Source: JAHEFT01 sp963700705 (lineage in GTDB: Bacteria; Pseudomonadota; Gammaproteobacteria; Xanthomonadales; SZUA-36). From it: a stretch of 64,000 nucleotides of DNA. Every line of letters begins with the position of its first letter. The stretch's first letter is position 1. Under the pieces are notes generated by a model. It did not search any database. It worked only from the letters and a program-made list of their open reading frames with translations, and was not told where the DNA came from. A program made the translations under genes and the position numbers. Shown here one piece after another: positions 20,619-29,766 of the stretch. The DNA lies in contig CAVOYQ010000010.1 in NCBI GenBank assembly GCA_963700705.1, positions 388,021-452,020 on the forward strand, read 5' to 3'.

Positions 20619-21206
20619 ATGAACCAACCGAAATCGAGTCGCCGCAAATTTCTTTCTGAAACCGGCAAGATCGCAGGCGCAGGGTGGCTGGCGGTGAATG
20701 CGCCCCTGCTGCTGGCACACGGGCACGCCGCTGAAACGCAGATGGCCGCTCATGCGGGCTGGGTCAATATGACCCCGGAACAGGCTGCGGCCTTCGCCGC
20801 GGTGGTTGACCAGATCATCCCGCCGGACGACACGCCGGGCGCGTCGGACGCCGGCGTCGTCTATTTCATCGACAACGTGTTGGGCGGCTTCATGGCGGAA
20901 GCATCCGGAATGCTGATGCAGGGCCTGGCGGACCTCGATGTGGCGGCGGTCGCCGCTGTTCCCGGCAGCACGGGATTTGCCGGTCTTGAATTCAATCAGC
21001 AGACCGAACTGCTGGGCGCCATCGAAACCACACCCTTTTTTGAAACGATGATCTTCCTGACTCATTGCGGGATGTTCGCGTTGCCCTCCTGGGGCGGCAA
21101 CCGGGACCGCATCGGCTGGGCCCTGGTGGGTTTCGATAACCAGCACGCCTGGCAGCCGCCGTTTGGCTACTACGATGCATTGGCTGACGCCGGGGAACTG
21201 AAATGA
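20619..21206 (+). CDS. gluconate 2-dehydrogenase subunit 3 family protein, Tat signal
   Basis: About 195 residues from ATG 20619, chosen because it directly precedes the twin-arginine signal SSRRKFLSETGKIAGAG. The mature part, beginning near AAETQMAAHAGW, has MTPEQAAAFAAVVDQIIPPDDTPGA, typical of subunit 3, and GFDNQHAWQPPFGYYD at the end. In gluconate and sorbitol dehydrogenases this subunit partners a GMC flavoprotein and a cytochrome c. The next gene is that flavoprotein, overlapping by four bases; no cytochrome gene follows. Confidence 0.9.
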   Translation: MNQPKSSRRKFLSETGKIAGAGWLAVNAPLLLAHGHAAETQMAAHAGWVNMTPEQAAAFAAVVDQIIPPDDTPGASDAGVVYFIDNVLGGFMAEASGMLMQGLADLDVAAVAAVPGSTGFAGLEFNQQTELLGAIETTPFFETMIFLTHCGMFALPSWGGNRDRIGWALVGFDNQHAWQPPFGYYDALADAGELK

Positions 21207-22880
21207 ACAACGATAAAAAGCCCGTGGTGTTCGACACGCGCAAGGAAGTGGATTTTGTCATCATCGGCTCCGGCGCCTCGGGTGGCATCCTGGCCAGGGA
21301 GCTTTCGACCGCGGGGTTTGAAGTCGTGGTGCTGGAGCAGGGCCCGTACCGGACCGCGGGAGATTTCAGCCACGATGAAATGAAGGTGATGATCCTCAAC
21401 GAGATGACCCAACATCCCGGCTGGAGCGATCCCCAGACTTTCCGTTACGACGCATCGGAGACCGCGACGGTGCCGCAGGACGGCCCGCCACCGGCGCTTT
21501 ATGCGCGCGGCGTCGGCGGCAGCAGCGTGCACTTTACCGCCAATTACTGGCGCCTGCGGCCGGTCGATTTCAAGGAACGCAGCCTGCTCGGGGAAATCCG
21601 CGGAACGGGCTTTGCCGACTGGCCGATCAGCTACGAAGAACTCGAACCGTATTACAGCAAAGTGGACTGGGAGATCGGCGTTTCGGGAGCACCCGGCCCG
21701 TTCGACCCGCCCCGCTCCCGGCCCTACCCGGTGCCGCCCCTGCCGCTGAAGTCTTCCGGCGCTCTGCTGGAACTGGGTGCGAAAAAACTGGGCCTGCACC
21801 CGCAGCCGGCGCCGATGGCGATTCTTTCCAAGCCGCACAACAACCGGCCTTCCTGCATGCACTGCGGTTTCTGCATGGGTTTCGGCTGCGAAGCCAACGC
21901 CAAGTCTTCGACCCTGGCCACGATGATTCCGCTGGCCGAGGCCACCGGGCGGTGTGAAATCCGCCCCCTGTCCACGGTGTTCCGGATCGAAACCAATGAT
22001 GCCGGTAGGGTCACCGAAGTCGCTTACATCGATGCGCAGGGAAACCAGCAGGCACAGAAAGCCAGGGCCGTCATCGTCGCGGCCAACGGTGGCGAAACGC
22101 CCAGGCTGTTATTGATGTCGGAGTCGGCGCGGTTCCCGGACGGCCTGGCCAACGGCTCCGGCCTGGTCGGCAAATACCTGATGGCGAACGCCCATTCGCG
22201 GACCGAGGCCGTTCTTCGATCAACCACTGAACGAGTACAAGAGCGTGCAGGTCACACGCATCGTGCACGATTTTTATGAAAGCGATCCGGCCCGTGGCTT
22301 CTACGGCGGCGGCGGGCTTGATGGCCGCGGCTTCATCCAGGCATCCCCGATCCTGTTTTCCGAAATGGGCCTGCCGCCCGGCTCACCACGCTGGGGCAAG
22401 GCGCACAAGGACCTGCTGAGGCACAATTTTACCCGCAGGATGTCGGTGCTGGGCAGTTGTACATCCCTGGCCCAGGCATCCAACAACATTACCCTGGACC
22501 CGGAATTGAAAGACGCGATTGGCAGGCCGGCCATGCGCATGACCTACAGCGACCACGCCGACGACCTGGCCATGGCGACTTTCCTGCAGGACCGCGCGGT
22601 CGAGATCATGGAGGCCGCAGGCGCCAATACCGTCTGGCGGGAACCGGTCGAAAGAACGAACGTACTGGCGCACCTGCTGGGCACCTGCCGCATGGGCGAT
22701 GACCCTGAAACTTCGGTGGTCGATCGTTTCCACCGCAGCCACCAGGTGCCCAACCTGTTTATCTGCGACGGTTCCAGCCTGGTCACTTCCGGCCGCGGCC
22801 AACCCACCATGACCATCCAGGCGCTCGCGTTCCGGGCGTCGGAACACATCGCCAAATTTGCCAAAGGAGGAGAAATATGA
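21203..22880 (+). CDS. GMC-family flavoprotein dehydrogenase (gluconate/sugar-alcohol type); one frameshift
   Basis: The FAD-binding motif FVIIGSGASGGILARELS is near residue 17. ARGVGGSSVHFTANYWRLRP and the cysteine-rich stretch SCMHCGFCMGFGCEANAKSS mark the membrane-dehydrogenase branch of GMC enzymes. The C-terminal part has HLLGTCRMGDDPETSVVD (active-site His region) and GRGQPTMTIQALAFRASEH. The frame slips near 22212: LMANAHSRTEA continues as FDQPLNEYKSVQV in the next frame. It likely oxidises a sugar acid or alcohol in the periplasm, exported with its Tat-tagged partner encoded immediately upstream. It overlaps the next gene (RidA-like) by four bases. Confidence 0.88.
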
Positions 22881-23326
22881 AAGCACTTATTTTAGTACTG
22901 GCCAGTAGTATCATCGCCATGACGGGTCCCGCCTGGGCGGGCAGTCCCGAGGTTGAGTACTACCCGGTTGGGCCGGATATGCAATTGCCGTTTTCCGACG
23001 CCGTCCGGGTCGGCAACATGCTCTACCTGTCCGGCAAGATCGGCAATATCCCGGGCACGCGCGAACTGGCTGAAGGCGGAATCGCGGGCGAAACCCGGCA
23101 GACGCTGGAAAACATCAAGGCCAGCCTGGAAAAGCACGGCTCCTCGATGAGCGAGGTCGTCAAGTGCACCGTGTTCCTGGCCGACATCGCCGAGTGGGGC
23201 GCAATGAACGAGGTCTACACCACCTACTTCCCGGTCAACCCGCCGGCCCGCAGCGCGCTGGGCTCTAGCGGCCTGGCGATGAATTCACGGGTGGAGATCG
23301 AATGCTTCGCCGCGATGCGGGGTTAG
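22877..23326 (+). CDS. RidA/YjgF-family protein with signal peptide
   Basis: 149 residues. The first 21 form a signal peptide (ending GPAWAG); the rest is a full RidA domain: VGNMLYLSGKIGN, GETRQTLENIKASLEKHGS, VVKCTVFLADIAEW and NPPARSALGSSGLAMNSRVEIECFA, with the conserved Arg and Glu of the enamine/imine site. RidA proteins are usually cytosolic deaminases of reactive enamines; an exported copy joined by ATGA overlap to a GMC dehydrogenase suggests clean-up of a reactive periplasmic product. That is inference. The RBS AAAGGAGGAG is excellent. Confidence 0.9.
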   Translation: MKALILVLASSIIAMTGPAWAGSPEVEYYPVGPDMQLPFSDAVRVGNMLYLSGKIGNIPGTRELAEGGIAGETRQTLENIKASLEKHGSSMSEVVKCTVFLADIAEWGAMNEVYTTYFPVNPPARSALGSSGLAMNSRVEIECFAAMRG

Positions 23327-23360
23327 GTGGCCGCCCGGTCGGGCAACGCTGATTACTGGC

Positions 23361-24407
23361 ATGTCAGACGCAATGGCCAATACCCTGAAGCTGGATCAAC
23401 TGGGTTGGCGCCCGTTTTTCCAGCAGCAGATCAGCCTGGAACAGTGGGAATATCCCGTTGTGCGGGTGATCGCCCAGTATCGCAACCGGCTCGAATTGTT
23501 GGGCGAAGCAGGCAAATCAGCTCTTGAGCTGCTTCCGGGCATGCCGGCAATCACCGTGGGCGACTGGTTATTGTTGACCCCGGAAGGCCAATTCTGTCGT
23601 CTGTTGGAACGGCTCAGCCTGTTCCGTCGCAAAGCCGCGGGCACCAAGGTGGCCGAACAACTCATTGCCGCCAATGTGGATACCCTGTTTGTCGTCACGT
23701 CACTGAACGAAGACTTCAATCTGAACCGCATAGAGCGGTATCTGATTCTTGCCAATGAAGCGGGTGCAGAGCCCGTGGTCATCCTTTCCAAGGCAGACCT
23801 CTGTGAAGATCCGGAAAGTTTACGGCGCCAGGTCCAGGCACTGGATTCACTGCTGGCCGTGGAAACCGTCAATTGCCTGGATCCGGACGCCATTCAAAAA
23901 CTGTTGCCGTGGTGTGTGGCCGGAAGAACCGTGGCCTTGATGGGCTCATCGGGGGTGGGCAAGTCAACCCTGGTGAACACCCTTCTCGGTCATACGGTTC
24001 AGCTCACCGGCTCAATTCGTGAGGACGACAGCAAGGGACGGCACATTACCACGGGCAGATCCCTGCACCTGATCCCAACCGGTGGCTTGCTCATGGACAT
24101 GCCGGGTATGCGCGAGTTGCAGTTGGTGGATTGCGACGAAGGCGTGATCACCACGTTTGCCGACATAACAACCTTGTCAGCACAATGCCGCTTCGCGGAT
24201 TGCCGCCATGGCAGTGAGCCCGGCTGTGCGGTGCAAGATGCTATTGCCCGGGGTGAGCTGGACGCACGCCGCCTGGCCAACTTCCAGAAACTGATGCGGG
24301 AGCAGGCGTTCAACAGCGCGACGCTGGCAGAAAAAAGAGCCCGGGACAAACAATTTGGCAAGATGATCAAAGATCATCTGTCGGACAAGAAAAGCCGCAA
24401 GATATGA
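23361..24407 (+). CDS. rsgA: ribosome small subunit-dependent GTPase A
   Basis: 348 residues with the circularly permuted GTPase order of RsgA/YjeQ: an N-terminal OB-fold (about 1-110), G4 in LSKADLC, then G1 in GSSGVGKSTLVN and G3 in DMPGMRE, and a C-terminal zinc motif with Cys/His in CRFADCRHGSEPGC. It checks 30S subunit maturation. The Arg-rich Lys-rich tail is normal. The ATG at 23361 lies 34 bases after the ridA stop; no paired orn gene is present nearby. Confidence 0.95.
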   Translation: MSDAMANTLKLDQLGWRPFFQQQISLEQWEYPVVRVIAQYRNRLELLGEAGKSALELLPGMPAITVGDWLLLTPEGQFCRLLERLSLFRRKAAGTKVAEQLIAANVDTLFVVTSLNEDFNLNRIERYLILANEAGAEPVVILSKADLCEDPESLRRQVQALDSLLAVETVNCLDPDAIQKLLPWCVAGRTVALMGSSGVGKSTLVNTLLGHTVQLTGSIREDDSKGRHITTGRSLHLIPTGGLLMDMPGMRELQLVDCDEGVITTFADITTLSAQCRFADCRHGSEPGCAVQDAIARGELDARRLANFQKLMREQAFNSATLAEKRARDKQFGKMIKDHLSDKKSRKI

Positions 24408-24520
24408 GCATGGCGGTGTGCCGGGGTGGGTTATCGAAGCGTTTTGAAAGGTCGGGATGGCAGCGAAGATCTCCTGGAGTTCCGGGGGGATGTCGACGGG
24501 GCGCGGCTCCGGTTTTTGCC

Positions 24521-25192
24521 TTATTCAAGATTCTTTGTGCTTATGCTTTCGAGTAAAGTGCTGGCCTGTAAGCGGGCATCTTCCAGTACTGCCAGCCGTT
24601 GATTCGTATCCTGCAGGGCAAAGACAAAAAAATTGCGAAACAGGGTGCTCTCAGGTAACGAGTCGTCAGTGAGGCGCCCATTCAAAATGTCAAAACTTTC
24701 CATCATCAGCGGAATATAGCTATCGTCCAGGGCCTGGATAAAATTTTGCTGCAGTTCATCAATAGATTGATAACGTTGCATGAGTTTCAGCAAGTCACGT
24801 TTGATTTCAGGATCAGGCAATAAGCGAAAGTGCCCGCTCTGCTGCATGGAAATATAGGTGAAGTTAGCCGGTTGAAAAAAGTGGTAACTCGAAGGTACAA
24901 AAATAACCTCTGCCTGGGTCTCGGGTGACGCATTGGCCAGGTTCGGTAACAGCGCCAGAGTGGACTCGAGTCTGGCGATTCGGTCCTGATTGTTGCGGAT
25001 CATTGATTCCAGGGAATGGATGTCCGTTTGCAGGTCGTCGCTCAACCCGCTCATATACTGACGCGCCATCTCTTGCTCCTGCATATCCTCGGCCAGTCCT
25101 TCAAACCACAACGCGATGCTGATTCCAAGCACGATCAACACAAGCTCTACCAGTATATTGCGACTTTTTCCTGACCCAATCCGTGCAAACAT
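24521..25192 (-). CDS. DUF6090-like single-TM anchored protein
   Basis: 223 residues from ATG 25192, with GGAGAAGGAG upstream. One N-terminal membrane helix (ILVELVLIVLGISIALWFE) is followed by a long helical, acidic soluble part, with FTYISMQQSGHFRLLPDPE near the middle, as in the DUF6090 group. Function unknown. It is the first of three relatives in the window (also 25928-26476 and 37199-37978) and lies at the left edge of the repeat-punctuated region. Confidence 0.75.
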   Translation of the reverse strand: MFARIGSGKSRNILVELVLIVLGISIALWFEGLAEDMQEQEMARQYMSGLSDDLQTDIHSLESMIRNNQDRIARLESTLALLPNLANASPETQAEVIFVPSSYHFFQPANFTYISMQQSGHFRLLPDPEIKRDLLKLMQRYQSIDELQQNFIQALDDSYIPLMMESFDILNGRLTDDSLPESTLFRNFFVFALQDTNQRLAVLEDARLQASTLLESISTKNLE

Positions 25193-25270
25193 CAACTACT
25201 CCTTCTCCCAGCCAATCGTCATTTGACGACCGGTATCGCTAAAAGGTTAACATCCGTGAGTATAGGCACC

Positions 25271-25390
25271 ACGCCGAATTGAGAACAAATCGCCTGTGAA
25301 ATTGGATGCTGAATAAGTTCCGCTGATCGCTTGATAGCGGAAATTCCTGCTCCACTACCCACAATGGCCGCTTTCGACCCGAAGGAGAAC
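25271..25390 (+). repeat. intergenic array repeat R1 (subtype a)
   Basis: First copy of a family of about 125-bp repeats. The layout is a left box (cCGAAtTGAGAAC), a central palindrome with GTTCCGCTG and TAGCGGAA, and a right box (CGCTTTCGACCC...GAGAAC). It is nearly identical to the copy at 59280-59409 in its left half. It lies between a minus-strand gene and an EF-hand gene. A short open frame (25219-25428, minus) inside it is probably not a gene. Confidence 0.8.
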
Positions 25391-25483
25391 TCAGCAACGA
25401 TCTGACGCCAATGATCAGAAATGGCCATCAGTTGATAAGTGGAGCTAAGGAAATTTCAATGATGGCTGCGTTACACTTGGAAA

Positions 25484-25702
25484 ATGAATATTGAACAGAT
25501 GGTCGCCGAACTATTTGATGTTTTTGACGAGAACAAGGATGGCGTTATTTCCAGGCGCGAGTTCGTCGCCCTTGTCGAAAGCCTGCTAAATCAAAAGGGA
25601 ATTGGCTTCAGCAGCGACATTTTCAGAAAATTTGATACCAATCACGACAACGTGATATCCAAGGAAGAATTAATCGACATGATCGTCGAGCTTGCCTTAT
25701 AG
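25484..25702 (+). CDS. small EF-hand calcium-binding protein
   Basis: 72 residues with a pair of EF-hands. Loop one is DENKDGVISRRE (residues about 15-26) and loop two is DTNHDNVISKEE; in the second loop Asn replaces the usual Gly at position six. There is no signal peptide, so it is cytosolic as read. The upstream ribosome site is weak. It stands alone between repeats R1 and R2. A calcium sensor or buffer role is likely; the partner is unknown. Confidence 0.85.
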   Translation: MNIEQMVAELFDVFDENKDGVISRREFVALVESLLNQKGIGFSSDIFRKFDTNHDNVISKEELIDMIVELAL

Positions 25703-25790
25703 CCGACCGCTGAGGGCGGCCGCTTACCACTTAAGAGCGGTCGTTAGCTCGTTAGTGAAGCGAATAGCGGCTTCCGACCCTTTTGCGAAC
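25701..25790 (+). repeat. array repeat R2, degenerate
   Basis: A diverged copy: AGCCGACCGCTGAGG at the left, GAATAGCGGCTTCCGACCC and TTTTGCGAAC at the right. It follows the EF-hand stop directly. The central palindrome is partly lost. Confidence 0.5.
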
Positions 25791-25927
25791 TGGGCACCGG
25801 GAAATGGCAAGAAGACTTTACGATGCGAAATGCGTGCCGGAAACGGCACATCGCCAATCACGGATAGAATGCCTTAGAATGAATACTGTGGTGCTATCCA
25901 CCTGTGGCAGCTAAGGATCGGACAAAT

Positions 25928-26476
25928 ATGTCGACCCGTGTAAATTGGCGCTTTTTGCTCGGCGAATTTGTCGTCATCGTGGTCGGTGTCCTCATGGCGC
26001 TCTGGGTAGAGACGGCCGGCTGGCAATATTCCCCGTCCATCACTCGAAACACGATCGAGGATTTGCGCTCAACCGGGAATTTTCGCCTGATCAGGGACCC
26101 GGCGCTGCGCAGAGCCATCGCCGCCTATTACAGGACGCTGGAGGAGACCAGCATACCGCTCGCGGACATGCGCGATCGGATCTGGGCCCAGTACGACGCC
26201 CGCGTTGCGAACGTTTTGGGGCCCGGTGAACGACTGACTGTGTTACAGCGGCCAGAAAGTTTTGGACACGGTATCACTTCGGACGCTCTCGAAGCCACTG
26301 AGCCGCCTTCTGCGGACGAGCTAATCGCGGCCCTGAGGGTATTCCCGGAACTCAAGATCGCGGCGGGCGAAGTCCTGTACCAGACCATCAACATGCGGGC
26401 GGGGCATTACAACATGCGCGGTGCGGCTCAGGAACTGAAGGCCACGCTCGAACAATGGCTGGCTTCCGTTGATTAA
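25928..26476 (+). CDS. DUF6090-like single-TM protein, apparently shortened
   Basis: 182 residues from ATG 25928. A membrane helix (FLLGEFVVIVVGVLMALWVE) is followed almost at once by ITRNTIEDLRSTGNFRLIRDP, a segment that in relatives comes after a longer helical spacer. The product is therefore shorter than its relatives in this window (223 and 259 residues), probably by internal deletion. The C-terminal half is helical (ALRRAIAAYYRTLEE). Function unknown. Downstream, 26508-26630 holds traces of a degenerate array repeat. Confidence 0.72.
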   Translation: MSTRVNWRFLLGEFVVIVVGVLMALWVETAGWQYSPSITRNTIEDLRSTGNFRLIRDPALRRAIAAYYRTLEETSIPLADMRDRIWAQYDARVANVLGPGERLTVLQRPESFGHGITSDALEATEPPSADELIAALRVFPELKIAAGEVLYQTINMRAGHYNMRGAAQELKATLEQWLASVD

Positions 26477-26722
26477 CCGAGACTTCCGTGACAAGGGTCA
26501 GCGCTGGTCGACCGTTCCTGGCCGACCTGGGAACCAGACTCCCCAGCGATTCGCGTCCAGGACAATTCTCTTCTGTGCTCCGAAGCAGAACCTGGCCAGA
26601 CGGCTTCGCCAAAAATTCGCTTCCGACGGCGACAACCGGATCAAACCCACAAGAAATCTTGGCACGAGTTGCCATGGCCCACCTCATGGCTTGATGAAGC
26701 GCGACTACCGGAGCGGGACTGT

Positions 26723-27109
26723 ATGACCCAGGAACTGATCTATCAGAATTTGTATTCGGTACTATCAGTTGCGGATTCCATACTGCAAATCTGGCTCACG
26801 GTCACTTTTGCCGTCCTGGTGGCCACCTACATCGCGGCCGAAAGGATTAGCCACTATCTCTACTTGCTAATTACTTTCCTGTATGGCATCGCATCACTGG
26901 TCATGACGATTCGGTTTATTAGCACCGCCTTCCAGATTTACTACTACCGTGATCTTCTTGTGGCAAAGGGCTATGAGCCATGGCCTGTTCCCCAAGTTCT
27001 GACGCAACTCATTGGTGGCGGGACGCTGTTATTACTCATGGCTGGATCGCTCGGTACTTTGTGGTTCATCAATATCTCTCGGAGGCTATCCAGCAAGCGC
27101 AAGCGATAG
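26723..27109 (+). CDS. small three-TM membrane protein
   Basis: 128 residues starting at ATG 26723 (MTQELIYQNLYSVLS). Three hydrophobic segments: near residues 20-42, 48-68 and 93-115, and a basic tail (SRRLSSKRKR). No motif or family recognised. It follows the DUF6090-like gene with a 246-base gap and precedes repeat R3. Confidence 0.62.
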   Translation: MTQELIYQNLYSVLSVADSILQIWLTVTFAVLVATYIAAERISHYLYLLITFLYGIASLVMTIRFISTAFQIYYYRDLLVAKGYEPWPVPQVLTQLIGGGTLLLLMAGSLGTLWFINISRRLSSKRKR

Positions 27110-27189
27110 GTCGGGAAGTTTCTGGGGCCAGAGCAATGCGCCAAAGTGAACGAGCTTGGGGGGTGGCATCACCTGATTGAGGCCGGCAA

Positions 27190-27310
27190 ATGGCCGAACT
27201 GAGAACAAGTCTGTCCTGAAATAGCCTGCTTAATTGGCTCTGCTACTTGCTCGATGGCGGAACTGGTTCCCTGGTTGTCCGAAACCTCCGCTAACGACCC
27301 GGAGGAGAAC
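27190..27310 (+). repeat. array repeat R3 (subtype b)
   Basis: Left box TGGCCGAACTGAGAAC, central GGCTCTGCTACTTGCTCGATGGCGGAACT, right box GCTAACGACCCGGAGGAGAAC. It is almost identical to the copy at 39735-39860, 12.5 kb away. Confidence 0.8.
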
Positions 27311-27410
27311 TTTCAGCATTTTGCAAAGAACCTCTTCATTCGGCGATGAGCCGACACATCAAGAGGTTACAATCGACATAATACATCCAAGAACAAAGTG
27401 CGGATCAAGA

Positions 27411-27923
27411 CTACTCAGTTTTTGAGTAGGCGGCGTCCACCAATTTTACAAAATCCGCCCCGTATTGAGTTCTGACTTTTCCCCACAGTTCCTTCGGTAA
27501 CCGAGTCGGCCCCTGCGTTATGTTTCTGGCGAGAGCGTCGTTCCAGCCCAGCCACTTGTACTCGGGAAACAAACCCTCGACGTATCGGTCATGGGCAAGC
27601 TCCCACATGGTCAAAAATCGCTCTTGATATGAATTGAAACGCATCAACTCTATGTCGGACAAATCTTCGCCATTTTCAAGCTTGACCAGTATCGCCGCCA
27701 TCGAGGCATCACGAACCACATCATCGATGGCGAGATTGTTGTAATCGTAAAGCAAATTGTCATTCATGGATTGCAGTACGGCAGTATTGTAATTAACGCT
27801 ATATGCAACGAATAGCAGCGAAATTACCACAGCGATGGTACCAATAATCTCTGCGATTGAGGCCCAGCCTTGCAGATTCAAATTCTTCACAGCTTTGCTC
27901 CAAGTTATGATAACGATGCTCAT
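27411..27923 (-). CDS. single-TM anchored protein of unknown function
   Basis: 170 residues from ATG 27923. The frame stays open to 28037, but that extension is the translation of repeat R4 and is not likely coding. An N-terminal helix IAEIIGTIAVVISLLFVAYSV with preceding GWAS is followed by a soluble helical domain (NDNLLYDYNNLAIDD, FNSYQERFLTMWELAHDRY, FPEYKWLGWND). The architecture matches the protein at 49411-49947. Function unknown. It is flanked by repeats R3 and R4. Confidence 0.72.
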   Translation of the reverse strand: MSIVIITWSKAVKNLNLQGWASIAEIIGTIAVVISLLFVAYSVNYNTAVLQSMNDNLLYDYNNLAIDDVVRDASMAAILVKLENGEDLSDIELMRFNSYQERFLTMWELAHDRYVEGLFPEYKWLGWNDALARNITQGPTRLPKELWGKVRTQYGADFVKLVDAAYSKTE

Positions 27924-27970
27924 GAGAATAGGAGACGTCCAAGAATTATTCCACGCTAATATTCGCCTGT

Positions 27971-28098
27971 CTGCTTTTGGCCGAACTCGGAACTCATGGC
28001 CTCTGAAATTGGGTGTTAAATAAGTTCCGCTAACCACTTGATAGCGGAACCCATCCCCAGACTGCCAACAATCTCTGTTTCCGACCCATTTCGGAACT
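27971..28098 (+). repeat. array repeat R4 (subtype c)
   Basis: Contains GGCCGAACTCGGAAC, GTTCCGCTAACCACTTGATAGCGGAAC and TTTCCGACCC. About 110 bases match R5 (29571-29700) with only a few differences, so the amidase gene between them is bracketed by near-identical direct repeats. Confidence 0.85.
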
Positions 28099-28188
28099 GG
28101 GCAGTTAGAGCCTATTGATCTCTAGAAACGCCCAGTGACGGCCCCATACACTCTGTAAATTCCGAGCGTACCGGGTACGTGGAAAGCG

Positions 28189-29433
28189 CTAGTCGCGCCC
28201 GACAAAAATGTCCAGGGGCAGTACCGCGGTCACGCCGACATTCGGAACGTCGACCAACTGACCGATCCGCATATCGACGGCAATACTCGCGATCATGTAG
28301 GCCTGCGTGCGGTCATAGCCATACTCCGACACGATGTAATCAATCATGGCGGCCAGGGCGTTCCTTGCGGCGAGATTGATGTCGCCCGACAGGTTGCTCA
28401 GGCCCGCAATCTTCGGGGAGTCCAGATAAGCAAGGTCTGCCGGCACGCTGTCCTTTTCCTTTAGCGGGAAACCGGTGACGGCATAGAAGCGCTCGGACGG
28501 TATCCTCAGCGCGGATGCTGGGCCTTCGTAATGAGGGCCGCGAGACAGATTCGGCGGGTCCTCGACGATACGGGCGGTTACGGTCATCCTGCCGCCCATC
28601 TCGATAGCCGTGCCCGCCACCTCTCCGTCGCCCTGCGCGTAGTGGAAGTCGCCAACCGCGAGTCCGCAACCATCGATGAAACACGGCAGATACACGGTAG
28701 TGCCCGTGGTGATGTAGCGGATGTCCATGTTGCCACCGTGCTCCCGTGGCGGGATCGTTCGCAGGCACTCCAATGCTTTCGTCCCTTCCACTCCACAAAG
28801 CAGCGCCGGCGCTGCCTCGTCGGGGTCGGGGTTCATCACGGCGCCGCCCGATTCGAGCAGCTCGGTCTCTCGCGCCAGCACATCGGCGAGCAGCTTCTGA
28901 CCGGGCAAGGTCGTCACGACACCGGGAAAACTCGCGTTCGGAATGCGCACGCCTGGCAGCGCATCGCTGACGGCATAATCGCCATTGATGCGCCACACGA
29001 TGAAACGCTCATCGGTTCCGAACTGGTCGCCGGCGAATCCAAATGGCCCAGCCTTGGTCCAGCCGACATTCCCAGGCTCCATCGCCTCGATGGTCACCGC
29101 CAACACGTCGCCCGCCTCGGCGCCGTTGATGAATACCGGCCCGGTCAGTGCATGGACAATTCCGAGCCCTTCTCGGGGAATGCTCTTGGCGCTTGAGAAC
29201 TCGTCCGGGTCAAGGGTCAGGTCGAAGGCATCGCGGCCGAGAAATACGATGCGCTCACCGGGGTCGGCTTTGGCCGCCATCGGGATGTCGGGATGTAGGC
29301 GGTTGATGCAGGCCGGGTCCGCGGCGCAACTCACACTGGTGTCGCCCACCACAATTTCGGCGGCAGCGTCTCCGACCGTCAGCAAAGTCAACAGGAGTCC
29401 GTTGAAAAGACAGCTGGATAGGTCAGGTTTCAT
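28189..29433 (-). CDS. exported acetamidase/formamidase family amidohydrolase
   Basis: 414 residues with a signal peptide ending DAAAEIVV. Family motifs are present: HALTGPVFINGAEAGDVLAV, RTIPPREHGGNMDIRYITTGT, AVGDFHYAQGDGEVAGTAIEM and SRGPHYEGPA. The FmdA/AmdA family releases ammonia from short amides such as formamide and acetamide; most members are cytosolic, so export is noteworthy. It is a stand-alone gene on the minus strand, bracketed by repeats R4 and R5. Substrate is not provable from sequence. Confidence 0.88.
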   Translation of the reverse strand: MKPDLSSCLFNGLLLTLLTVGDAAAEIVVGDTSVSCAADPACINRLHPDIPMAAKADPGERIVFLGRDAFDLTLDPDEFSSAKSIPREGLGIVHALTGPVFINGAEAGDVLAVTIEAMEPGNVGWTKAGPFGFAGDQFGTDERFIVWRINGDYAVSDALPGVRIPNASFPGVVTTLPGQKLLADVLARETELLESGGAVMNPDPDEAAPALLCGVEGTKALECLRTIPPREHGGNMDIRYITTGTTVYLPCFIDGCGLAVGDFHYAQGDGEVAGTAIEMGGRMTVTARIVEDPPNLSRGPHYEGPASALRIPSERFYAVTGFPLKEKDSVPADLAYLDSPKIAGLSNLSGDINLAARNALAAMIDYIVSEYGYDRTQAYMIASIAVDMRIGQLVDVPNVGVTAVLPLDIFVGRD

Positions 29434-29570
29434 ACGCGCACTCCCATGGTGGCTAGAAAAAGCAACGTCGTCTTCGGGTCAGTAGCAGACGGTCAAGATT
29501 CTAACACACGACCTTCTGCTTTCGGCCTGCACCGGTGATCCGGACGTTTGCGCGAAAATGTCCTGACTTC

Positions 29571-29700
29571 CGCTCCTGGCCGAACTCGGAACTCATGGCC
29601 TCTGAAATTGGGTGTTAAATAAGTTCCGCTAACCACTTGATAGCGGAACCCATCCCCAGACTGCCTACAATCTCTGCTTCCGACCCAAAGTGGACTTTGG
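29571..29700 (+). repeat. array repeat R5 (subtype c)
   Basis: Near-identical partner of R4: GGCCGAACTCGGAAC, GTTCCGCTAACCACTTGATAGCGGAAC and CTTCCGACCC. The 29434-29570 stretch between the amidase start and R5 shows no other feature. Confidence 0.85.
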
Positions 29701-29766
29701 ACTACTTCCAACCAAGGTGGTACCTTGCTGGGCAATTCAATGATTAAAGCGATATTGTAGCCCCGT

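Noticed and set aside
25219..25428. Short frame inside repeat R1, and similar frames at 29493-29798 and 59238-59495
   Set aside because: They are translations of the repeat itself, giving strings such as FRVRP or FSVRP at comparable positions; typical false genes.
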